Shown here one piece after another: positions 43,904 through 51,290 of a DNA stretch of 57,172 bases (position 1 is the stretch's first letter; every line of letters begins with the position of its first letter). A model generated the notes under the pieces. That model saw nothing but the letters and a program-made list of their open reading frames with translations. It was not told the origin of the DNA and searched no databases. The stretch is taken from positions 1-57,172 of the forward strand of contig JAVERC010000021.1 in assembly GCA_034007295.1 (NCBI GenBank), given 5' to 3'. Position numbers and translations under genes: made by a program. This DNA comes from JACKCP01 sp034007295. Lineage in GTDB: Bacteria; Desulfobacterota; Desulfobacteria; Desulfobacterales; JACKCP01.

Positions 43904-44899
43904 ATGGAACATTTCTACATAGAAAGAAAAACAGGAAAACCTGTAAAAGAAAAATTTTTTTCAAATTCAATGATAAAATTTTTATATGATCCTTTAAGGG
44001 AAAATTACAATTTTCTCTTTAAAATGCTTACAAGCTCAAGAAGCTCAAAGGCTGCGGCTTTTTTTTATTATGACTTTTTACCAGCTCTTAATCCTTTAAA
44101 ATCGGTAAACGAACTTTTAGATGAATTTTCAATTGAAAAAAGCGAACTTTATCCGGACCTTGAATCATACAAAACCCCAAAATCTGTTTTTGAAAGAAAA
44201 ATAAATTATTTAACCAAAAGACCAATGCCTGATTCTGATTTTTCCATTGTATCTCCATGTGACTCAAGAATTTCAATTGGAGATGAAAATTCAAACTCTG
44301 TTTTTTTTATCAAAAACAAATTTTTTTCAATGGAAGAACTTATAAGCAAAAAAAAATGGTCTGATATTTTTAAGCTTGGAAATTTTGCAGTATTTCGGCT
44401 TACACCGGACAAATATCATTATAATCATTGTCCTGTTTCAGGAATTGTTGAAGATTTTTATGAAATTGAAGGTGCAAACCATTCCTGCAATCCCTATGCA
44501 GTTCAAAAAATTGAAAAGCCTCTTTCAAAAAATAAGCGTGCAGTAACAATCATAAATACTGATGTTCCAGGCGGAACAAACACAGGAATGGTCGCAATGG
44601 TTGAAATTGCAGCACTTATGATTGGAAGGATAATCCAGTGCTTCAGCAGCAATCTTTATGATGAAAACACAGAAATGGAAAAAGGACTTTTTTTAAAAAA
44701 AGGCATGCCAAAAAGCAGGTTTGCACCGGGAAGCTCAAGTGTTGTTCTTTTATTTGAAAAAAACAAAGTAAAGTTTGATAAAGACCTTTTGTTTTTTTCA
44801 AAGCTAAAAAATATTCCTTCAATTTTTACAAATGACTTTGAAAATCCACTTGTTGAAATTGACTTGAATGTACGCGAACAGATTGCAGTGAAATTATAA
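43904..44899 (+). CDS. phosphatidylserine-decarboxylase-family protein
   Basis: 331 residues. The PSD pattern is present: SPCDSR with the triad-type Asp at about 120, FRLTPDKYHYNHCPVSG with the two His at about 172 and 175, and a self-cleavage region FAPGSSSVVLLFE near 274-286. PSD proenzymes cut themselves at a Gly-Ser bond (LGST or GGSS) and form a pyruvoyl group. Here three serines follow the glycine, so the exact site is unclear. The N-terminal 60 residues are not typical of E. coli PSD. It converts phosphatidylserine to phosphatidylethanolamine if orthodox, but the neighbours suggest a specialised substrate. The Lgt-like gene follows after 15 bases. Confidence 0.78.
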   Translation: MEHFYIERKTGKPVKEKFFSNSMIKFLYDPLRENYNFLFKMLTSSRSSKAAAFFYYDFLPALNPLKSVNELLDEFSIEKSELYPDLESYKTPKSVFERKINYLTKRPMPDSDFSIVSPCDSRISIGDENSNSVFFIKNKFFSMEELISKKKWSDIFKLGNFAVFRLTPDKYHYNHCPVSGIVEDFYEIEGANHSCNPYAVQKIEKPLSKNKRAVTIINTDVPGGTNTGMVAMVEIAALMIGRIIQCFSSNLYDENTEMEKGLFLKKGMPKSRFAPGSSSVVLLFEKNKVKFDKDLLFFSKLKNIPSIFTNDFENPLVEIDLNVREQIAVKL

Positions 44900-44914
44900 A
44901 AGGAAATTTATTTA

Positions 44915-45961
44915 ATGGAATTAATTGTTTTTATTTTTATCACAGGAATTATTTCTTTTGTTTTGATGTATGCAGGATTTAAATTTCTTCCACATGAAAA
45001 ATGGCAGATGATGGGAGCTTATCCTCTAAAAAAGGAAGCTGATGGAAACTGGAGTGCAAGGCCGTTGACATTTTACGGGTTTATCAGCGGATTTGCATAC
45101 ATGGCAGGCGTTTTTATATATCTTCTCCTCTCACTTTCAATTTTAAATGACTTTAAATCTGTTTTTATTGCAGGACTACCAGTCCTTTTTGCCTGTATTC
45201 CTGCTTCAAGGCTTATTGCAAGAATTGTTGAAAACAAAAAACATACCTTCACAATAGGAGGAGCATCTTTTTTTGGATTTATAATTGCTCCGTTCTGGTT
45301 TTTGATGGCTGAAAAACTTATTTTTCACAATCTTGATTTTCCGGTAATCCCCTTAATGTGTGCAATGATTATTGCCTATGCATTTGGCGAGGGTCTTGGA
45401 AGGCTTGCATGCATAAGTTTTGGATGCTGCTACGGAAAAAAGATTGAAGAAACTAATAAATTTTTAAGACCTTTATTTGAAAAATTTAATTTTATATTTA
45501 CCGGAAATACAAAAAAGGCATCATATGAATCAGACCTTGAAAACTGCTCTCTTGTTCCAATTCAGGGAATAACATCTGTTCTCTATGTTTTTACAGCTCT
45601 TTTTTCTGTTTATCTTTTTTTCATGGGATATTTTAAAACAGGATTTATTTTATCTCTTGTAATTACCCAGCTCTGGAGAGCATTTTCTGAAACACTTAGG
45701 TTTGACTTCAGAGGAGGATACACTATTCTTTCAACATACCAGATTTTTGCTCTTATATCTGTTTTTTACGGCATAATATTAACTTTAATCCTCCCTGATA
45801 AAACCCCTGTGCCTGATTTTACAAAAGGAATTTCAATGGTATGGAACCCTTCAGTTATTATTTTTCTTGAGTCAATTTTTATGTTTACCTTCTGGTATAT
45901 GGGAAGAAGCGAGGTTACAGGAGCTGAAATCAGATTTTATGTTAAAAAGGAAAATATTTAA
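44915..45961 (+). CDS. Lgt-like membrane protein (prolipoprotein diacylglyceryl transferase family)
   Basis: 348 residues, about seven or eight membrane helices. The family signature appears as GEGLGRLACISFGCCYGK (about 158-175), the version with a double cysteine known from Lgt relatives, and the later ETLRFDFRGG contains the usual Glu and Arg. The loop TFTIGGASFFG occupies the place where E. coli Lgt has a catalytic His before Gly-Gly, and this His is not present. It may therefore transfer a diacylglyceryl group to something other than a prolipoprotein, or act differently. It follows the PSD-like gene by 15 bases. A genome's main lgt would normally lie elsewhere. Confidence 0.72.
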   Translation: MELIVFIFITGIISFVLMYAGFKFLPHEKWQMMGAYPLKKEADGNWSARPLTFYGFISGFAYMAGVFIYLLLSLSILNDFKSVFIAGLPVLFACIPASRLIARIVENKKHTFTIGGASFFGFIIAPFWFLMAEKLIFHNLDFPVIPLMCAMIIAYAFGEGLGRLACISFGCCYGKKIEETNKFLRPLFEKFNFIFTGNTKKASYESDLENCSLVPIQGITSVLYVFTALFSVYLFFMGYFKTGFILSLVITQLWRAFSETLRFDFRGGYTILSTYQIFALISVFYGIILTLILPDKTPVPDFTKGISMVWNPSVIIFLESIFMFTFWYMGRSEVTGAEIRFYVKKENI

Positions 45962-45999
45962 GTTTCAAAGCATTATATAACCAGATCAAATCTGCTTTG

Positions 46000-46028
46000 T
46001 TGACAGCTTTGGAATTGTCAATTATAAA
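46000..46028 (+). promoter_or_regulatory. sigma-70 promoter upstream of the Cys-rich protein
   Basis: TTGACA (46000-46005), a 17-base spacer, then TATAAA (46023-46028). This is among the best promoter matches in the window. The first gene downstream begins at 46389, so the transcript would have a leader of about 350 bases, which contains the structures at 46207-46365. No reading frame starts in between. Confidence 0.65.
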
Positions 46029-46206
46029 ACTAGTTAGCATTATACAAGTCTTTAAAATAAATTATTATTAATCAGCTATTAAGTGGAAATAAAAGAAATT
46101 ATTCAAGCAAGATAAAGGATGGTAAAGAGATATTCGAGTCTTTGTGTTTTGTGCTCGTTGCAAAACTCCCAGCTTAGAATTTAATCCGCTGATATATTTA
46201 ATACAA

Positions 46207-46365
46207 GGTTCCCAAGCAGAAGTTTAGGAACCAGCCTGTATTTTTCAAAATAAATAAACTGAAATCTAAACCCGTTCAAAGATCATGTTTTGGAACGCAG
46301 CTTCTGATATATTGGTAGTTTTAACAGCACACAATTCCCATTAATTAGCTTGGGAACCAAGCTAA
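46207..46365 (+). other. structured leader with mutually exclusive pairings
   Basis: GGTTCCCAAGC (46207-46217) is the exact reverse complement of GCTTGGGAACC (46348-46358). Each arm can also fold locally: GGTTCC with GGAACC (46207-46232), and TTAGCTTGG with CCAAGCTAA around a GAA loop (46345-46365). The sequence could be a switch-like leader or the two ends of a small inverted-repeat element. Repeats built on GTTCCCAAGC are, as far as I recall, common palindromes in some bacteria. The rest of the 427-base gap 45962-46388 has no gene. Confidence 0.5.
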
Positions 46366-46388
46366 CATACAAATGAGGGGGTGCCCCA

Positions 46389-46760
46389 ATGAATAGGCTT
46401 ATTAAGTTTAATATCTTTGGTTCCTGTAAAGTTTGGATTCTTATCCTAATTGCAGTGCAGATATTTGCAGCAGCAGAAAAACTTTCAGCCAAGACATTTA
46501 TTTGCAGCCAAAACCCGGACTACTTTTCAAAGCGCTGTACTGTCCACCCTTACGCCATCACCAAGGTTTTGGATGGCAAGGTTGTAAAAGGCCATCTTGT
46601 TACATGCCAGTTTAAATCATTTAGCTGCATCAATGGGGTATGCAAGGATAATTACGGGCATTTTGAAGTGCCTTATCCATTTGCTTTGGATAATTATAAA
46701 GATTTCTGCAGTCTTCTTTGCACAAATCCCTCGTGTAATGATCCACTTGGATGGCAGTAA
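46389..46760 (+). CDS. small secreted cysteine-rich protein
   Basis: 123 residues, unrecognised. The N-terminal hydrophobic stretch (about 15-29, WILILIAVQIFAAAE) is a good signal peptide with cleavage near residue 30-35. The mature part is short and has eight cysteines (about 39, 50, 73, 80, 85, 107, 111, 116) including the pairs C-x6-C and C-x3-C. This would fit four disulfides in the periplasm or outside the cell. Base composition looks richer in G and C than its neighbours, which may mean recent transfer. A GAGGGGG site precedes the ATG and could itself be masked by a GGG/CCC pairing. Confidence 0.65.
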   Translation: MNRLIKFNIFGSCKVWILILIAVQIFAAAEKLSAKTFICSQNPDYFSKRCTVHPYAITKVLDGKVVKGHLVTCQFKSFSCINGVCKDNYGHFEVPYPFALDNYKDFCSLLCTNPSCNDPLGWQ

Positions 46761-46772
46761 GCGAACAAAAAC

Positions 46773-46810
46773 CATAAACGGCACCCACAGTAAGCTGAAT
46801 GCCGTTTATG
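46773..46810. terminator. hairpin between convergent genes
   Basis: Eleven-pair stem CATAAACGGCA / TGCCGTTTATG with a 16-base loop. It separates the Cys-rich gene (plus) from the stomatin operon (minus). On the minus strand it is followed by GTTTTTGTTC, so it works best as the terminator of the stomatin/NfeD operon; on the plus strand there is no T run. Confidence 0.6.
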
Positions 46811-46847
46811 ATAATTTAAAACGTAATTAAGGTTTTATCATAAAAAA

Positions 46848-47774
46848 TCAGGAAACCTTTTTACCCTTATCCATAAAGCTTCCCATAGTTTTGACAAAGC
46901 CTGTAATATCTGAAAGATCAGTAGGTATAACAAGAGAAGTCGATTCCTTTGCAATATTTCCAAATTCAGTAATGTACTGTTCTGCAATTCTTAAGTTTAC
47001 AGCTTCTGAACCGCCTTCTTCATTTATTGCAGATGCAACAATTCTAAGACTTTCTGATATGGCATTTGCAACCTTTAAAATTTCCTGGGCACGGCCTTCA
47101 GCTTCATTTATTCTTTTCTGCATTTCACCTTCTGATATGGAAATTGCTTCCTTTTTCATACCCTCAGCTCTGTTAATTCTTGCCTGCCTGTCACCTTCTG
47201 ATTCTGCAATTGCAGCTCTTTTATCCCTTTCAGCCTTCATCTGTCTTTCCATTGCGTCTTTTATGCTTTGGGGAGGAAGAATATTTTTCACTTCATATCT
47301 TGTGACTTTTACTCCCCATGGATCTGAGGCCTTGTCAACAGCTTCTACAATAGTTCCGTTAATGTTGTCTCTTTCCTCAAATGTCTTATCAAGCTCCATT
47401 TTACCGATTACACTTCTCATGGTTGTCTGAGCAAGCTGAATTGAGGCAAATCTGTAATTGTCAATTCCGTATGATGCTTTATTGGCATCAAGAACCTGCA
47501 TATACAAAATACCGTCAACCTCAACAGAAATATTATCCTTTGTTATGCATGTCTGCGGAGGAACATCTATGGCCTGTTCCTTTAAAGTATGTTTATATGC
47601 AACCTTGTCTAGAAAAGGAAAAAGAATATGAAACCCTGCATGAAGTGTTGCTCTGTATTTTCCAAGTCTTTCAACAACAAATGCTTCTTTCTGGGGGATA
47701 ACTCTTGCTGTTTTAACAACAACAATAACTGCAAAAATAACCAGACCTATTATTATCAGTGAATAGCCTGTCAT
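46848..47774 (-). CDS. SPFH/band 7 protein, QmcA/stomatin type
   Basis: 308 residues. An N-terminal membrane anchor (about 4-24, YSLIIIGLVIFAVIVVVKTA) is followed by the SPFH domain (VIPQKEAFVVERLGKYRATL to EVKNILPPQSIKDA), then a long charged coiled-coil region (AERDKRAAIAESEGDRQARI). The C-terminal tail is Ser/Thr-rich with a LVIPTDLSDITGF segment. It assembles into membrane rings and is encoded with NfeD, the standard pair in bacteria. The two overlap by four bases. Confidence 0.92.
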   Translation of the reverse strand: MTGYSLIIIGLVIFAVIVVVKTARVIPQKEAFVVERLGKYRATLHAGFHILFPFLDKVAYKHTLKEQAIDVPPQTCITKDNISVEVDGILYMQVLDANKASYGIDNYRFASIQLAQTTMRSVIGKMELDKTFEERDNINGTIVEAVDKASDPWGVKVTRYEVKNILPPQSIKDAMERQMKAERDKRAAIAESEGDRQARINRAEGMKKEAISISEGEMQKRINEAEGRAQEILKVANAISESLRIVASAINEEGGSEAVNLRIAEQYITEFGNIAKESTSLVIPTDLSDITGFVKTMGSFMDKGKKVS

Positions 47775-48235
47775 GTTAACTCCTCTTTTTTAAATGGTTT
47801 TACAATAAGTCTTATACTTTTTCTTCCTGTTATTATAACAACTTCACCCTTTTTTATTTCAAAATCTGAATCTGCATCCCAATAAGCTCCACGAAAATTA
47901 ACCTTCCCGCCTGAAACAGGGATAATATCAGAAGATACAACAGCTTTTCCACCTATTATATCATCTATTTCACCATCTGAGGCCTCCTGCCTGCTTCCAC
48001 TAAAAATGGCACTTAATTTTTTTCTTAAAAGAAAAAGAAGGATAATTGATAAAGCAAGAAAAATACTGAGCTGAGCATCAAAGCTTATATCAAAAAAAAG
48101 ACAAATAAGAGCAACTCCCCATGCCCCAAAACCAAAAAAAATTATTATAAAACCAGGCGTTGCAAGCTCTGCAGCAAGCATAAGAAGCCCTGCAAAAAAC
48201 CAGATTACTTCCGGTTTTAAAAATAAATCAGACAT
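47771..48235 (-). CDS. NfeD-like membrane protein
   Basis: 154 residues: three or four helices in the first 80 residues (WFFAGLLMLAAELATPGFII, then two more) and a C-terminal OB-fold (about 95-145, GGKAVVSSDIIPVSGGKVNF and YWDADSDFEIKKGEVVIITG). This is the short form without the ClpP-like protease domain. NfeD partners SPFH proteins; here the partner gene overlaps by four bases. Confidence 0.9.
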   Translation of the reverse strand: MSDLFLKPEVIWFFAGLLMLAAELATPGFIIIFFGFGAWGVALICLFFDISFDAQLSIFLALSIILLFLLRKKLSAIFSGSRQEASDGEIDDIIGGKAVVSSDIIPVSGGKVNFRGAYWDADSDFEIKKGEVVIITGRKSIRLIVKPFKKEELT

Positions 48236-48431
48236 TTTTACTCCAGATTATAAAATTATTTGGTTATAAAATATGCATTTTTGCTTGTAATAAATAGCTT
48301 ATACAATAAATATGCACCAATTACACTAATTTTGTATTTAATTTCCACAATACCGCAAGAGTCATTAAAGATTAATAAAAATTGTTTGATTTCAAAAATA
48401 AAAAATTCTATATATGCTCTTTGTTGATTAA

Positions 48432-49388
48432 ATGAAAAACAAGGGAATTTACCTTATTATGGCGGAATATTACGGACTTGAACAAATTAAACATAACAAT
48501 GGCAATACAATAGTAACAATAGGCAATTTTGACGGAGTGCACAAAGGCCATCAGGAGCTCATAAAACTTGCTATAACAAAAGGTAAAGAAAAAAATTTAA
48601 GAACAATGGCCGTAACTTTTGATCCACATCCCATCAAATGCATAAAACCAGGAGATCATCCGCCAATAATAACCCCACTTGAACAAAAAATTGAATTATT
48701 AAGCCAGTTTGGAATTGATGATATTCTTGTGATTAAATTTTCAACTGAATTTGCAAATCTTACCGCTGTAGAGTTTACTGAAAATATTTTAGTAAATATT
48801 TTAAAAGTAAAAGGTATTGTTGTTGGAAAAGACTATATGTTTGGTAAAAACCGCAAAGGTAATATTACTTTGTTAAAGGAATATGGAAAAAAGCATGGCT
48901 TTGAAGTTTATATTCCTGAATTTGTAAAATTCTCTGACAAACGAATAAGCTCAACTCTCATCAGAAAAGCTGTAATGAGCGGAAAACTTGATGAAGCCAA
49001 AACAATGCTTGGAAGATTTTATCAGATCAGGGGAACTGTAGTGCACGGAAGAAACAGGGGAAACAAAATAGGCTTTCCAACAGCAAATCTTGAGCTTATA
49101 GATGAATTATGCCCTAAAACAGGAGTTTATGCTGTAATTCCAGAAATAGACGAAGTAAAATACAAAGGTGTTGCAAATATAGGTTACAGCCCAACTTTTG
49201 GAGACCACAAATTTACAGTAGAAGTTCATTTACTTGATTTTAAAGAAGACCTTTATGGAAGAAAAATAAAAGTAAACTTTATACAAAGACTTAGAGGCGA
49301 AAAAAAATTTTCAGGAATTGATGAGCTTTCACAACAGATTTCAAAGGATGTTTTACAAGCAAAAGAACTTGTAAGCTCAATTATATAA
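48432..49388 (+). CDS. ribF: bifunctional riboflavin kinase / FAD synthetase
   Basis: Converts riboflavin to FMN and then FAD; 318 residues from the first ATG. The adenylyltransferase domain has TIGNFDGVHKGHQELI (with HxGH) at about 32-47, and ISSTLIRKAVMSG near 172-184. The kinase domain has GNKIGFPTANLEL at about 211-223. The true start may be the ATG at 48459 (MAEYYGLEQI), which lies behind an AAGGGA site and leaves nine fewer residues; the first ATG has no visible ribosome site. Confidence 0.94.
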   Translation: MKNKGIYLIMAEYYGLEQIKHNNGNTIVTIGNFDGVHKGHQELIKLAITKGKEKNLRTMAVTFDPHPIKCIKPGDHPPIITPLEQKIELLSQFGIDDILVIKFSTEFANLTAVEFTENILVNILKVKGIVVGKDYMFGKNRKGNITLLKEYGKKHGFEVYIPEFVKFSDKRISSTLIRKAVMSGKLDEAKTMLGRFYQIRGTVVHGRNRGNKIGFPTANLELIDELCPKTGVYAVIPEIDEVKYKGVANIGYSPTFGDHKFTVEVHLLDFKEDLYGRKIKVNFIQRLRGEKKFSGIDELSQQISKDVLQAKELVSSII

Positions 49389-49521
49389 ATCAAAATGTAT
49401 TTTATAATAACAACTTAAATTTTTTTAAAAAATTTCCTCTTCCCATTTCAAATCTTATTTTCTATATTATGACCTAAATTCTGTACCCCATCTAAATTTA
49501 TGATGAATTCAGAATTTAAAA

Positions 49522-49663
49522 CAGTGATTGGCCGAAAACGAAGATTTTGTTTCAGTTCAGCAAAGACCAAAAATTTAGGATTTATTTGTTGTTTTGAATA
49601 TTAAATTGTAAATCTCATACAGAAATGGACAAAAAAGGCCGTTTTCGTTCATAAACTAAATAG
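49522..49663 (+). repeat. MITE-like repeat, copy 4
   Basis: Starts CAGTGATTGGCCGAAAACGA and ends GGCCGTTTTCGTTCATAAACTAAATAG. Both inverted repeats are intact, while the centre is more diverged than copies 2, 3 and 5 (AGGATTTATTTGTTGTTTTG). It joins copy 5 directly. Confidence 0.88.
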
Positions 49664-49810
49664 TGATTGGCCGAAAACGAAAATTTTTTGTTCAGTTCAA
49701 GGAAGATAAAAAATTTAACCGCAGGAATACATTGAGTATTTTGAGGATTAAATTTTTAATATGACGCCGAAATGGACAAAAAAGACCGTTTTCGTTCAGC
49801 AACTAAATAG
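49661..49810 (+). repeat. MITE-like repeat, copy 5, best preserved
   Basis: About 150 bases, from TAGTGATTGGCCGAAAACGA to CCGTTTTCGTTCAGCAACTAAATAG. Its imperfect terminal inverted repeats run about 27 bases inward (CGAAAACG, then TTTTTTGT and CA, then TTC). It is in direct tandem with copy 4, sharing the TAG junction, and ends 38 bases before the def start codon. The remaining part of the 460-base gap 49389-49848 shows nothing else. Confidence 0.9.
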
Positions 49811-49848
49811 CTGAATATTATTTAAAGATTAATTATGGAGCATTAATT

Positions 49849-50352
49849 ATGTCAGTTTTAGATGTTATGATTTATCCCCATCCTATTTTAAGACAAAAAC
49901 TTGAAGATATTGAAACAATAGATGAGGATTTAAAAAAACTTTCAGAAGATATGGCAGACACTATGTATGAGTCAAGAGGCGTAGGCCTTGCAGCCAATCA
50001 GATAAATTCAACAAAAAGGATTATTGTTTTCGATCCTGAAGCAGATGCTGAAAAAAGGAATTATACTGTTCTAATAAATCCTCATATTATTGAAAAAGAA
50101 GGAAGCCAAATTTCAAAGGAAGAAGGATGTTTAAGTCTTCCAGAAATCAGGTCTGATGTGAAAAGATATGCAAAAGTCAAAGTCAAAGCCTTAAATCTAG
50201 ATGGTGAAGAAATTGAAATGGAAGGAACTGATCTTGTAGGAATAATTTTGCAGCATGAAATAGATCATTTGAATGGAACAGTTTTCATAGACAGACTTTC
50301 AAGCTTAAAGAAAAAATTTTATCACAAAAAACTTGTTAAACAGGCTAATTAA
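49849..50352 (+). CDS. def: peptide deformylase
   Basis: Removes the formyl group from nascent proteins; 167 residues. The three metal-site motifs are complete: GVGLAANQ (about 44-51), EGCLSLPE (about 89-96) and QHEIDHLNG (about 133-141). The ATG is preceded by GGAG. It overlaps fmt by one base and starts a long block of tightly spaced plus-strand genes. Confidence 0.96.
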   Translation: MSVLDVMIYPHPILRQKLEDIETIDEDLKKLSEDMADTMYESRGVGLAANQINSTKRIIVFDPEADAEKRNYTVLINPHIIEKEGSQISKEEGCLSLPEIRSDVKRYAKVKVKALNLDGEEIEMEGTDLVGIILQHEIDHLNGTVFIDRLSSLKKKFYHKKLVKQAN

Positions 50353-51290
50353 TGGATTGGAAAGATTATAAAATTATTTTTATGGGAACGCCTGAATTTG
50401 CCGCAGTTCCATTAAGAGCTCTTAAGAATGAAGGTTTCAATATCTGCCTTGCAGTTACACAGCCTGACAGAAAACAAGGGAGAGGTAAAAAAATATTGCC
50501 CCCACCTGTTAAAATGCAGGCTTTAAATCTTGGAATAGAAGTATTCCAGCCGGAAAAAATAAAAGAACCAGAGGCAATGGAAAAAATTAAGTCACTTAAT
50601 CCAGATTTTCTTATTGTTGCAGCATATGGTCAAATACTTCCCAAAAAATTACTTGAAATTCCAAAATTTGCACCAATAAATATCCATGCATCTATTCTTC
50701 CATTTTACAGGGGTGCATCTCCTATTCAGCACGCAATTTTAAATATGGAAAAAGAAACCGGAATTACAACCATGTTTATGGACGAAGGTCTTGATACCGG
50801 AGATATCTTACACATTGAAAAAATAAAAATACATGAAAACGATACAGCAGGCAGCCTTCATGACCGCCTAGGCAGTTTAGGTGCCGATGCAATTATTTTC
50901 ACACTAAAAAATTTTGAAAAAATTAAAAGACAAAAACAGGACAACCGGATTTCAACCTATGCCCCTCTTCTAAAAAAAGAGAACGGTCATTTAAACTGGA
51001 AAGAAACAGCAGATAAAATTGACGCAAAAATAAGGGCCTTTGATCCATGGCCGGGAACATTCACTTTTCTTGATAGCGAGAGGCTTAAAATTTTTTCTGT
51101 TGAAAAAACATTAAATCCAAGCATAAAAAGCCCAGGAACAATAATTAAGGCGGATGAACCAGACCTTATAGTTTCAACTGGAAATTATGATTTAATAATC
51201 AAAGAAATCCAGCCTGCAGGTAAAAAGAAAATGAGTGCCGCTCAGTTTTTGAAAGGTTATAATATCAGACAGGGAGCAGTGCTTAATTGA
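50352..51290 (+). CDS. fmt: methionyl-tRNA formyltransferase
   Basis: Formylates initiator Met-tRNA; 312 residues. It has FMGTPEFAAVPLRALKNEG at the N-terminus, the catalytic NIHASILPFYRGASPIQHAI (about 109-128) with Asn and His, and GLDTGDIL. The C-terminal tRNA-binding barrel (about 205-312) is complete. It overlaps rsmB by four bases. Confidence 0.96.
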   Translation: MDWKDYKIIFMGTPEFAAVPLRALKNEGFNICLAVTQPDRKQGRGKKILPPPVKMQALNLGIEVFQPEKIKEPEAMEKIKSLNPDFLIVAAYGQILPKKLLEIPKFAPINIHASILPFYRGASPIQHAILNMEKETGITTMFMDEGLDTGDILHIEKIKIHENDTAGSLHDRLGSLGADAIIFTLKNFEKIKRQKQDNRISTYAPLLKKENGHLNWKETADKIDAKIRAFDPWPGTFTFLDSERLKIFSVEKTLNPSIKSPGTIIKADEPDLIVSTGNYDLIIKEIQPAGKKKMSAAQFLKGYNIRQGAVLN

